The notes beneath the pieces were generated by a model. It searched no databases and was not told the DNA's origin. It was given only the letters and a program-made list of their open reading frames with translations. 64,000 nucleotides of DNA from Entophlyctis helioformis (taxonomy: Eukaryota; Chytridiomycota; Chytridiomycetes; Chytridiales; Chytriomycetaceae), in assembly GCA_025526915.1 (NCBI GenBank), contig JAHLKH010000124.1, forward strand, positions 18,489 to 82,488, written 5' to 3'. Made by a program: the position numbers and the translations under genes. Each line of letters opens with the position of its first letter. Position 1 is the first letter of the stretch. This document shows positions 21,352 to 33,100 of the stretch, piece by piece.

Positions 21352-21892
21352 ATGGCGCGAGGAGAGCAAGGCAAGGCGGGCAAGATCCAGGCATGGCACT
21401 TACCGTTGTTGAGCGGATAGGCGGAAGCGGCCAGCTCTGCGCGGGCGGACGCCTGCATGAGCAGCTGGGCCACCGACGGCAGACGCTGGCAGGTGCGGAA
21501 GACGCGTTCGCGCGTGTCACAGGCGTTGATCGGAGCAAGAGGCTGCTTGACATGGACAGGCGGCAGATGCAGCCACGCGAGACGGGCAAGGCAAGCAGCA
21601 ACGCATTGCAGAGGCAGCAGACAAGCCGCAAGCCAGCAGTGTCAGCAATGCGCAGCAGCATTGACGGGTCAAGCATATGCATCGGATGCGTTTGGATGGC
21701 GCAGCCCCATGACCAGCCGCCTCGCCAGCACTGCAGCACCAGCACCAGCGTCGATCCACGAAACAACAGCAACAGCAACGGCAACAGCAAGCAGACTCCG
21801 CACCAGCCAAGACGTACCAAGAAGGAGGCGTGCGGGACAAACGTCTGGGCCGAGTCTGGGCGAGAGTAGAGCGTGCGGGAAGAGAGCGACAT
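20048..21892 (-). CDS. Hypothetical small basic nuclear-type protein, multi-exon
   Basis: Proposed exons are 21892-21818, 21542-21404, 20648-20549, 20349-20164 and 20076-20048. Exons 1-2 (MSLSSRTLYSRPD; DTRERVFRTCQRLPSVAQLL) join in phase 0. Exons 3-5 join in phase 1, giving IAIVGRNDNGYGEGRSM, an Arg/Lys-rich AAKRRREGQRRQRR stretch, LEEDPQDEVMDIIM and a C-terminus YAPARKIRR. The exon 2/3 junction is out of phase as drawn, so a missing exon or error is likely. Another possible upstream exon lies at 22416-22284 (MASPSSRNPAF). The basic tract suggests nucleic-acid binding. No family recognised. Confidence 0.42.
21301..21350. repeat. (GGCA)n tetranucleotide microsatellite
   Basis: Twelve and a half perfect copies of GGCA. 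It lies within a predicted intron of the hypothetical reverse-strand gene; read on the coding strand it is (TGCC)n, matching the pyrimidine-rich intron composition seen elsewhere. Confidence 0.95.
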
Positions 21893-22416
21893 GGACGACT
21901 AGCGAGCAAGGGAAGCAGGACAAGCATGGTCAGTACGGCGAGTGCTCAGAGAGCGAGTGCCAGTGTCGGGCCATGCTTCAAGACCCCATTGCAGCACTGG
22001 CGCTCGCTCCATCTAGCTTTCTGGCTATCGCCTGGCCAGCCTTTGCGCATGATGGGGCCACCAAGCGCGGAGGGCTAGAGCGCTCGCAGAGTGCCGCCCA
22101 GACGCACGCCAGCGCCAGCACCACCATCACGGCTGCATGGGCAAGACCAGCCAAAGCAGAAGCAAGGCAAGGCAAGGCATTGCAAGACACGGCCCTGGCC
22201 ACTCAGCCACCAGCAGCACCAGAAACAACAGCAACCACGACTGCCAAAACTCGCGCCGCCCATTCCCGTCACGTCCTCCTCACCTTGAAGAGCATTTTCA
22301 GTTGGAATGCCAAGGTCAGATTGGAGGGTTGAGCGTGATGGCACTTGCCGACGTGTTTGGTTTGAGAATGGCCGCCTGGTGGTGAATGCGGGATTCCTTG
22401 AAGATGGCGATGCCAT

Positions 22417-22989
22417 TGGACTGCCTGGCCAGATCAGGCTGCCATCAGGCTGCCATCGGGCTGTCATCGGGCTGCCATCGGGCTGGATGGCAGCGGATCC
22501 CAGCGCCGTCTTGAGCAACCTGGAAACGCAAATGCATTGGGTTGAAATGCACGTCAGAACGAATGTCGAGGAATGCCGCGTGGATCGTGAATGCAATGTG
22601 AATGAATACAGCACATTCACTATGCACTCTTGAGAGCATGCTCGTCCTGAACTCTGTCCAATGCGCGTCGATATCACCGATATCGCACAGTTTGAAAGCG
22701 GATGCGAGCCAGCCGGCCAGCCAGCCAGCACACATGCGATAGCCACGAGACGATCATATTGCCATGACGCGATTGTTCCATGATAGTCACGATATGGCCA
22801 CGCCGCCTATCGCTGAGCGGTGGCATAGTTGCTGCAGCATCTCTTGTGGTGATCAATCCAATGCAGCCAATGATTTACAGCTTGTATTGTGACACAAGGG
22901 GATAGCAACCGAGCAGCTCGTCTACAGTCATCCCACTCTTGACTCGATCAGACAAGGATCGATGCATCATGCACACATGGTTGCAAATG
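22417..22989. other. Intergenic region with an 11-bp tandem repeat
   Basis: No gene recognised. An array of an 11-bp unit (CGGGCTGCCAT and variants) at about 22436-22485 shares the core CTGCCAT with the complement of the 17633 repeat. The rest is relatively AT-richer flank downstream of the RFX gene. Confidence 0.5.
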
Positions 22990-25900
22990 TCACATCGCAA
23001 CATAGAGAACAGTCAAACCGCTGTACAACAGCGGATGCATCTGCTCGAGCGTGCTTCTGACTTCGGCGTCTTGCTCGATCCTGTGCAGCGTGTCTTCCTT
23101 CTGCTTGGTGGCCAGGATTAGCTCTGCGCACAGTCCGAGCCACTTCGTGAATGTGTGCACCATGTCTGTGTTGCAATGATCAGTTGGCAGCGACGGCTTG
23201 CTGTGGTCGCCTGGCGCACATGGCGGAGATGAATACTCATGCTCACCTGACAGTTGCGGTTCAGTGGTCTGCAGCTGATTGCAGATCTGTGTAATGTACC
23301 ATCTCCATGCCCAGTTGACGCATTCAAACGACGCGCTGTCCATCTATCATGTGCATGGCGTGCGTGTCAATCAACCAGAAAGTCAGTCTCTACATTGCAG
23401 CACGTCCGCCAATGCCATGATGCCTTGCCATTCCAATGGGACTGCCGCTGCTGCTCTGCATCCATCCAAGCCAGTCGCCGATCGAGCGTGCCGTGCTCAT
23501 CTGCACTCGCAGTCTGTCGACAACTGTGCGAGGTCGAGTCAGCCACCGCATCCGACCAAGTCCGCATCTCAACTCAGCCACTTGCAGTTTTCAGGAACAG
23601 CCTTGTCTGCATCGACTCCAAACGTGCCAATGAACTGCGGTCGGATCCATGCCAAGTCGCTCTTGTCAAGCGCACGGCACAGGCTCGCCATGCTCTTGGG
23701 TGACCCGACAATGGCTTCAAAGTCGATGCCAGCAGCCAGAAAGTCAAGCAGGCGGTCAAAGCACTTGGCGAACGTGTCTTGGACTGCCGGTTGGTCGCGT
23801 CAGCATCCGGTGGCTGGATCAACAACGGCAACCATCCGCGGAATGGCCCACTCACTGTGGCCAAAGTACGAGGGAGTCATGGACTCCTTGCTGAATGCAA
23901 TGGAGAACCCGTATCGGCCGAGCATGCCAGGCAGACAGCGGAGCTCATTGATGATCTCTCTTGTCAGGGCATCAGGCGTGGCGGTCTTGTTTTGCAAGGC
24001 AGTCAAGACGCGCTGCACATTCGCGTGCCATCGCAGCCACAGCCGAAGCGTGTTTGGTCAGCGGCCAGCATCATGTGCCACACAGCATGTGTTTGGCAAC
24101 AGCATGCGCCACACAGCATGCATCCAGTGACATCCCACTCACAGACAACAGCAGCACGTCAATGTCAATGGTCAACGCTGGCTCCATGTCCTCGTCTGGC
24201 ACGCCTGCGTTGCGCTGGAGTGTCATGAACATTGATTGCACACTGCGGCACTTGACCAGAGCGTCTGCGACATGACTGCTGATGGCTGCTGATGTGGATG
24301 CAGACACGAGCAAGGCGCTCATGTTGTCGATTGCCGCTGTGCACTCCATGCATCCATGCTGGATATCCGCATCTGAGAGTCTGAACACGGTGCTGGCGGC
24401 TGCTCTCGGGCCATCCTTGCCATCACTCGCAGTGTCAAGATCAGCGTCGATGCTGCTGCTGCTGCGATCGTTGGCGTCATGATCATCAGCAGCTGCATGT
24501 CCGATGCCCAAGGCTGCGGAAGATGCAAGATCCTGCACCGTCTGATGTGGTGCCGATGGCTGCATCTGGCTGTTGATGTTGCTATGGCTGTGGCTGTCCA
24601 TGCACACGTCCGTGTCGGCTGCACACGCGCTGCTGACCTGCAATGGCGACTTGTGATGCTGGACTTTGCCGATAGAGCAAGCCTGCTCATGGTGTGTGCC
24701 GATGCAGCCGCCTGCTGTCGATGCAAACGTCGAAGCCACACTGCAGAGACCCAGAGAGCGAGCATGCTGCTCACCATGCCCACATTGGCCAGCAGCTGCC
24801 GCATCCATGTCGTCCAGCTTCTGATGTCCGGCGTCGTCCTTGGCACTGTCCTTGCGACGCGTGTGGGCCGTTGCAACCAAGCGATGCGAGATATCGTCTG
24901 CCTGGTGTGCCTGGTGTGCCTGGTGTGCTGGGTCTGCGTCGTCATCGTCATGCTCTTCATCGCCGTCGTCAAACTCGTCTTCTTCATCGACTTCCTCGTC
25001 GCCCTCGTCGTCAAAGTGATCGCCTGGCTCTTGGTGATGCAGCATCAAGCCACGGACATCGCCATCGCCATCGCCATCGCCAAATGGCTTGATGGCTTTG
25101 CGGCGACGGTAGTACGGCTCAGACAGCCGCTTCTGTGGAATGCTGTCGTGACGAGAGCATGCATGTCAGACGCAAGAACAGAGGAGCATCCATCTGCTGG
25201 CACACGCTCGCACACTCACCTTGCGCGCAGCTCGGCGGTCTGTGCGTATTCAGAGGTTTCCTTGACATTGATGCCCACATAGTGGTACTTTGACGCTCGA
25301 CGGCATCCCAGACGGCGAGTGCGCACACACGGAAACACCATGCGCAGGATCTTGCCAAACGTGGCTGGCGTGACCTGCAGCATGCCTGCCTGTTCCCACT
25401 GCTCAAAGTCTGCACGACACGCACGAGTTGCATGCCAGCGCGTCAGTCCATTCCTCTGGTCGACCGACAGCCGCCACGCAGCACGCAACACACAACACGC
25501 ACAGCGGCATGACAGCCGGATGGACTCACAGAGATCGTACATCTGCTCTCGACGCAGATGGCATGATGGGTCGACACAAAAGTGCTGGGCGAGCCTGGCA
25601 CACCAAGCGCCACAAGACGCAGAGTCAGATCACTCTGCTTGCCATGAACACACATGGACACACACATGGACACACATGGGCACGCACCATGCAGACAATG
25701 GCTCGACTGCATCCTTGAGTTTGGCCATCTTGGTGCGTTTCTTGTGGCTGGCACGCACAGACACGGTCTGGAAGCCGCTGTCGGTGCCACACTGCAGCGG
25801 CTCGCGCGCAGCATGACGAGTGTCGGATGGATCTGTCAAAGGCTTGGATGGGGACTGCGACTGGTGGCACGGAGACCGGACAGATGGGATGCTGCGACGG

Positions 25901-26568
25901 CGTTTGCTGACGAGCCGCTCGCCTGCCGCCGCGTGGTCTTCAGCTGCCGGTGGTGCCGAGAACTGATCAATGGGGTGGTGGCAGTGGTCTGGTGTCTGGC
26001 GATGCGGCTGGTGTGGATGGCCGGCCGTCTGCTGGCGAGTGCTGGCTGTGGCTGCAGCGGCAGCAGAGAGTGGAATGGCTGCAGATGGACTGGTCATGGC
26101 CAGCACATCCATGCACTCCTTGGCAGACACTCCATGGCTGCCTGCGTTGCCGCCCGACCGACAGTGCGAGTGGCGGGCCAAGTCGGTGCCTGACGGCGCG
26201 TTTGGGATTGAGATGGCTCGAGTCGCGGAACTGCCTGGGACTGAGCCGTGACGCGTCTGGCTTGGAGCAGCAGGCGGAGTGTGGGGAGACGACGCGATGC
26301 CAGCCTTGCCGAACGCCGAAAGCCGGGCATCATCACCGAGGGTGGCTACTGCTGTGTCACGGTCAAGCAAGGCATTGCCAGCGGATGTGACGGCAAGTGC
26401 CGGTGTGCTGGCGGGAGCTGCCTGGCTGCTGTGAGTATGGGCAGTTGCTGCTGTCATGGATGGTGGCTGGTCCTGCATGGCAATGTCTTGCAAGCCGGCC
26501 GCGCTGATCATGGCACGCAGCATGGCGCGCGGATCGCCTGCAAAGCTGCCACGCCGAGACAGCGACAT
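22990..26568 (-). CDS. RFX-family winged-helix transcription factor
   Basis: About eight exons. Exon 1 (26568-25688) encodes a disordered Ser/Pro/His-rich N-terminus and ends SAW. Exons 2-3 (from 25594 and 25409) complete the RFX DNA-binding domain: [54 protein letters not shown]. The TRRLG and SKYHY elements are diagnostic. Exon 4 (about 25160-24143) carries an acidic [11 protein letters not shown] block and low-complexity sequence. Later exons (to 23856; 23783 onward; to 23247; 23165-22990) hold the helical C-terminal region, including [19 protein letters not shown] and a [15 protein letters not shown] segment resembling the RFX dimerisation domain. RFX proteins bind X-box DNA, controlling cilium genes in animals and DNA-damage genes in yeast. 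The exon 3/4 and 6/7 junctions are not resolved. Confidence 0.88.
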
Positions 26569-26613
26569 TGCGAGTGTGTGGCCGAGTGTGTGCGAGGTGC
26601 GTGAGCTGCCTCT

Positions 26614-26614
<1 letters not shown>

Positions 26615-26644
<30 letters not shown>
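26615..26644. repeat. (CTGG)n microsatellite upstream of RFX
   Basis: Seven copies of CTGG, directly upstream of the RFX start on the reverse strand (in its promoter or leader, 47-76 bp from the ATG). Confidence 0.9.
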
Positions 26645-26746
26645 TGTGATGCCTATCGATCAAGGCGATACAATGTTCGTCGCCGTTCGGCCGATACAGC
26701 GTTTGATATCAATGGCAAGCGCGTGTATTTTCCATTTGTCACACAT

Positions 26747-29700
26747 TCAATTCCGTCCACCACCACCGCCAAGACCCGTATCGGTGCCAAGTGCATGTGC
26801 TACATCCCCGAGTGACGACGACGTATCGCCAAACGGATTGTTGACAATGTTTTCGTGCAGTTTGGTGAAGAACGGAACGTAGCTCAGAAAGTCAAGGAAC
26901 CCAACTGCTGAATGCGGATTGACGTCCTTGATGTTGAGCATCTGTGAAATCTCGCCGAGCTCTTCCTGTGACTTGCCCGTTGCTTGCAGCAGGACGTTGA
27001 GATCCTCATACGACATCTTGCCGTCATCAGCCGTGTATACAGTGTACAGTTGCTAAAGTGCCAATAATCAACCGACAGATTCCATCAGCGCCAATGCTAG
27101 TGCAGCGCTGCCATCCAGCCAACATACCCTGTACTCCTTGATGTTCTTCTCAAGCTTCTTGAAATCTGTATCGTAGAAGCTGAGCCGTACTTTCTGGTCA
27201 AGCAGCGTCATGCGCTCGGCGAGTGCAGCGATGACGAGGAACTCGTCCTTGTCGACGGTGTCGTCATTCACTAGCTCGAATACGCGTTTGATGTACTCGA
27301 TCTCCTGGTCGCTGAGTTTGCGGCTTGCATTCATGCTCTTGAGCGCATTCTCCATCTCCATCATGCCGACCATGGGCTTCTCTTTGAAGATGGGTGCCGA
27401 GATGATTGTGAGTCGCCCCTTTGTCTCTTCATCCATGACCCTCATGTTTTGCATGATGGACGTGAGGAATCCCTGAGGGTTTCTGTGTGTGAGTGGAAAA
27501 CAACGTGGCGTGACGCGTCTGAACATCAGTCGTCTTGGGACCTTACCTTGCTGGTAGCGAGTGGCTCGCCTGCCATGATGCTCTGTAACTTGCTCTGGTC
27601 TGTCGCATCTGAGCCCGACTTGTTGATCAGGTTTCCGCCACTCTGCATCGCCTTGTTGGGCTTTGTGCACGCATGTCACGCAAAACGTCAGTCTTGCATA
27701 CCAACAGCTGCATGCACGCTGTGCCACTTCATACCCGCTCGAGTTTCTTGGCCATGAGCACATTCTGCTGCTTCTCAAACTCGGCCTTTTGCTCTTCTTG
27801 TGTTGGCTGGCGTCGATGTGCGACAACCGGAATGGCGGTCGGCTTCTTAACCTGCAAGATTGCTGGCCGGTCGTCCTTGCTCAAATGGCTGGTCGACTTG
27901 GAGGGCGGCGAGATGGATCTGGACAGAGGCTGTGGTGGTGTGACGACCGTGACGTGCACTTCAGGCTGCGGCGGTGGCAGTTTCTCTGGCGGAGAAGGGT
28001 GCCGCTGTGTATCTTCCAAAGGAGGGCTGTCGTCAACTGGCAGAGGTGGAGGCGAATCAATGATGGTCTGCTTCCGCGTTTTGGTGGCTTTTGGGGCTGT
28101 TTCGAATTGCTTGGATGACTTGCGTTGGACGCGCTCGACCTTTGGAGGCTGCGGCTTGGGAACAGCACGATCAGAGTCGCGTCGCTGCGGCCGTGCAGGC
28201 TCGCGCTTTGGAGGAGCGTCAATTTGCGATGGGTTGCTGTCTGCAATATCCGGAGGGGCGACGTCGGCCGCTTGGGTGTCGGAGGGCTCGGGAGCACTCT
28301 GTGTTGGCGACATGGCCATCGTTGTACGGTCTTCAAGCACAGGATGCAAGGCGCTGTCTGCGTTTGACTCCAAGTCTGCCGCGGTACCGTTTGTCGTCAG
28401 GTCGCTCTCGTCAAAATTAAGCGGCCCAAACTCGCCGTCGTCACCAAGACGCGGCTCGATCTCTGCACCGGCTACGCGCTTGCCGTCGTCGGTGTTGGTT
28501 GGGATAGAGCCAAGCGGCTTGTCACTGGTGAGGCTGGGCAGTCTTGGAAACCCAAGCGGCATTCCTAGAGGCTCGAGCCGCCTCTGTCATGTTGGTAGGA
28601 CAGGCAGTTAGCTGGCAGCCCAGTCGATCAACCGACTTCATGGAAACACAATGGCATGACATGGCATGGCCAGACGGTGACAACGATTGGCTGCCAGGTC
28701 GGCCGATTGCAAGTCAGGGAGCACCTTGCTCACTTTGGGTTTGGCCAGCAGGACCATAGGCGAGATTCCGTACAGACGGATGGTGCGGCGGAAGCGATGC
28801 GGCAGTAGTTGAGCCAGACGTGGCTCTTCGAGTGGGATAGAGATCATTTCCGAGAATGCGCGAAAGTAGCCTTTGGGCTGTGACGGGGGAATGCCGACGA
28901 CGACGGGATAGACGGGGTCGTAGGCCGACAGGTGAGTGGCACGGACCTGCAGATTGAGAGAGGGCAGAGCAGGCACGGTTGACGGCAGCGATCGTTTGGA
29001 GGCGCGATGCGGTTGGTGGCGGTGTGGCCGTCGTTGTTGCGAAGGGGCGTTTTGTTTATACATGTTGCCGTTGCCGTTGTTGATTGCGAGTGTGCAAAGA
29101 TCGGGTCAGCAAGGCAGGAGCGAGCTCACCCTGGCCGTTCGTGCCAGTGCCAACTCACCCAGTGGTTCTCGCGCGTGATGAGCTGGCGAAAGTGCGGTAT
29201 CTTTGGCTTTGACACGGCGTCGCGCTTGAGCATCGAGTACAGCTCGTTGTGGTCGTCGAGGGGAGGCTTCAGATGCAAGTGTCGGTGTCGCTGATGGTAT
29301 GGCTGCAGAGGCGCGAGCCGCTTGTGGTGCCGGCCAAAGGGGACGCGAACCGGGCTGTGCTCGTACTCGTTGCGGGTCCTTGCATGCAAGACGATGTCAG
29401 GCAGCTTTATGCGTGCGTGTCGAGGGAGTTGGTCGGCCTCGCCTGTATCGTCGCCACTTGGAGCGTCCCTGCTGCTTGTGCTGTCGGTTCGATCACTTGC
29501 AGCATGTGCAGCCGCACCTGGCTGTTTGACTTTGGCTCCATCAAGCTGCCTTGCTGTTGTGGCTGCTGCTGCCACTTTGCTGCCAGCACGCTTGCCTGCG
29601 ACGCCTTTGCCACCGCCCTTGCGTTTGGCCGAGCCTCTTGGCGAGCTCGAGGCGCTCATGCTGAGATCGGCGCCAAGCAAGCGGCGAGGCACAGTGTCTT

Positions 29701-29884
29701 TGTTGACGCTCTGCACGTCGTCCACGTTTGTGCCATCATCATCGTCGTCGTAGTCGTCGTTGGGATCAATCTCGCCTCGGTCGATGGCTGCCTGGCGGGC
29801 CGCTTCGATGGCGGCGGCCGCAGCAGCCATCATCTCCTGCTCGATCTTGTTCTGGATGAACGAGTCTCTTGACGAAAACTCCAT
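26747..29884 (-). CDS. EF-hand-pair protein with conserved proline-rich middle; possible flagellar protein
   Basis: Six exons join cleanly in phase 0: 29884-29159, 28946-28734, 28583-27735, 27651-27547, 27472-27128, 27052-26747, for about 848 residues. The N-terminus is charged and helical, then acidic and basic low-complexity. A conserved-looking core reads ATHLSAYDPVYPVVVGIPPS, GYFRAFSEMISIPLEEPRLA, QLLPHRFRRTIRLYGISP. A disordered Pro/Ser/Asp segment follows. The C-terminus is a calmodulin-like helical module with two EF-hand-like loops (NDDTVDKDEF; TADDGKMSYEDL). The first loop is degenerate. I cannot name the family. The style suggests a cytoskeletal or axonemal protein, but this is inference. 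It is divergent from the OCRL gene (287 bp) and lies 178 bp upstream of RFX on the same strand. Confidence 0.8.
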
Positions 29885-30171
29885 GCTGGGCTATCTTCGT
29901 ACGGCTGGCTGCAGCGATGCTTCCAATGCTTCCAATACTTCCAATGCTGCTGGTGTTGCTGGTGTTGCTGATGCTCACGAGAGGTGGAGGATCGGCCTTG
30001 ATGGATACGAGGAGAAGCAGCAAGCGTTGTGTCGGCCAATGCCCGCGGCAAGCTCCTTGCTCCATGGCACTTGCGCCAGCATGACGACGGCATGGATGCA
30101 CCGCGTCTGAATGTGGATGTGCAATGCCGTGGATCTCGATGTGGCATTTTCGGGACTGGCTTCAACCAACA

Positions 30172-33100
30172 GATGTCGACGGCTGGAGCGAGCGCCGTTG
30201 CTCGAGCGACAGGTGCACCGGGCAAAGGCCTGGGACGCATCGGGTCGCCAGTCGCTGTGCCGACCGTCGAGTACGACACGACCGACTACAAGGATGTCGT
30301 GAACCGCATGCTGCGTCCGACCGAGGTCTGCAGCCAGGCCATCGAGCTGGTCAAGGTCAGGGCGGCCGGCGACCGCAGACTGCGCATCGTCGCCGTCATC
30401 GAGAACAGCCAGGGCAACCAAGAGGCTTGGTGCGTGTGCCACCGCTGCTGTTGCTTCTGCTTCGGCCGCTGTTGCTGCACCTGTATGCACCTGCTGGCTG
30501 CTGTGCTGACAGTCTCTGCTTCGTCTGCGCTGCGTGCTGGGCTTTCGCGGGCGTGGCTGGACCCGTGTTTTGCATATCGACGCCCATCGACGCCCATCGA
30601 CACCAAACGATACAAAACGATACCAAACAATCCACCTGGGCTGGATCTCGCCAGCTTCATGATCCTCAAGCATCGTGCAAACAATACGCTCGGTGTCGAG
30701 AGCATCGAGCCCATCTTTCCAGACTTTCGTCTTGCACTCTGTAAGAATGCACGCCGTCGCCTGCCGACACCGCAGCGGCCAGTTGACCCATCTTGCGCAT
30801 GTTTAGCCCAAAGCAAGGCCGTGAACTTGAATGATCCCGGATCCATGGCGCAGTCCAAGTCTGGCTTCATTCTCAAGGTCACGCTCATCAACGAAGAGCA
30901 CAGGTTCGAGGCCAGCTCGGTCGAGATTCTGCATGGCATCCTGGTCCAAGTCAAGGCCGCGATGGCAACCGCCAGTTGCGTATCTTTCTAGACTCTGCAG
31001 TGAGGCATACACAGAAAAGGCACGCTGACATTGATTCAACAGAGTCGCGCGGATTCTCGCCGTCAGGAGGCTCACATGGCTGGTGCAAGCCGTACATTGA
31101 CATGATGCTTGATTCGCAAAGCAAGGCCAGCCCAGGTACGCATACATATGCGACAGTGCCGATTCCACTTTAGGATACGTGTAATGACAACAAATGCATG
31201 TCTCAGTGCACGACATGGATCCAAGACACTCGGCGAGCAGTAAGTGAACATTCTCTTCGGTTTGGCGCACTGGCAAGGCTGGCAAGGCTGGCATTGATGT
31301 GGTGATTGGCAGGTAGAGTCACGTCGATCGTCTCGAATCCTTTCATCAACTTTGAGAGCAGCCTGTCGGTCAACACGCTCAAGATGGTCAAGGACGCGTG
31401 GGCTGCCAAGGAGCTGCGAAAGAGAGAGCAGCAGTTTGCAGAGTATAGTGCCTTAAAGTAAGCCCATCCGCCCAACTCTTCGTCTGTGGCACGAGATATT
31501 CATTGTGATGCAATGCTTTCAACTCTGCAGACTGTTTGTGAGCACATGGAATGTCAACAACAAGGCGGTCACCGAATCGCTCAGCCCGTGGCTGGCTACA
31601 GCAAAAGATGACGAGCCAGACATGTATATTCTAGGGTAAGACTTGAAAGTCTTCAAGCCGAAGCAAGCATGGCTGGCTGCTATGGCCCAACTCAACACAT
31701 TCAGAAATGGGCAGATTCCAAGAGGTTGACCTCAGCACCGAGGCATACATCATGGGCAGCTCGCTCAAGGAGGAGGAATGGTGCAAGGCTGTCGAGTCTG
31801 CACTGGCAGAGTCTCAGACGGAAAAGTACATCAAGGCAAGCGTGATGTCATGATGATCTGGTGCCAAGCCCACGCACAGATCATTAACGAGCAGATGTCC
31901 TTGATGTCCTTTGATGTGTTAATGGACAGGTTGCATCCAAGCAGCTCGTGGGCATGCTCATGATCGTGTATATTAGAAAGTCGCTCTATCCATTCCTGCA
32001 CGACGTGTCGACCGAGTCTGTTGGCACGGGCATTCTCGGCATGATGGTGGGTTTGAGTGATGGTAGGTCGGTCAATCGCAGGGACAAGACGGCTGACATG
32101 AGCTGGATTGCAGGGCAACAAGGGTGCGGTGGGCATCCGCCTCAAGCTCTTTGACTCGTATCTTTGCTTTGTGAACGCGCATCTGGCAGCCGACACATCC
32201 ATGGTCGAACGGCGTAACCAAGACTACCAAGAGATCTGCAAGCGCCTCGTGTTCCAGTTGCAGTCGCACTATCGCGATTACATTGCATATGCGCAGGCAA
32301 ATCCATGGGTTGCGAGTGGCATCGACTCTGCTGCTGCTCTCAACGGGTTCCCAGTTGCGGGAGCCGCCATGAACCCAACAGATGCGTATGCAGGATCGAA
32401 CATGACCCTGACACGCACCATGCTCTCGATGTTTGACGCCGAGTACGTTGTAATGGGCAATGCAGATGCCTTTTCAGAGTGCCGTGATGGCGACTGACCA
32501 ACGCTTTCTGGCGGATGCAGCCACCTGTTCTGGATGGGCGACCTCAACTACCGCGTCACACTTCCGGATGCAGAGGCCAAAACCATGATTGAGCAGGGCA
32601 ATCTGGCAGAGCTTCTGAGGTTTGATCAGCTCCAGATTGAGCGATCTTCGAGTCGCAGTTTCAATGGCTTTGACGAGGGTGCCATTACCTTTCCACCGTC
32701 GTACAAGTACGATGTCGGCACGTCCAGATACGACACGAGGTTTGTTGGCGCATGCCTTGGCTGGGCTTGCGCGAAATGCTGCCAACTGACCGACTTGCAA
32801 ACACAGCGAGAAACGGCGATCTCCCTCATGGTGCGATCGGGTTCTGTGGTTCAGCAACCCCCTCAAACAGCAGGATCCAGACTGGCTCAAACTCACCAGT
32901 TACGACTCGGCAATGCATCTCACCATGAGTGACCATAAGCCAGTCAGTGCACGCTTTATTGTCAAGGCAAGTCTTGGAATTAGAGTGGTGTCCGGTGCAT
33001 GCCGTGCCATGGAGCGGCCAGACTGACGGCAAACCTGAACGAGGATAGATGCGCAAGCTGAATGGCGAAAAGCTCATGGCAGCGCAGGACGATATCACGC

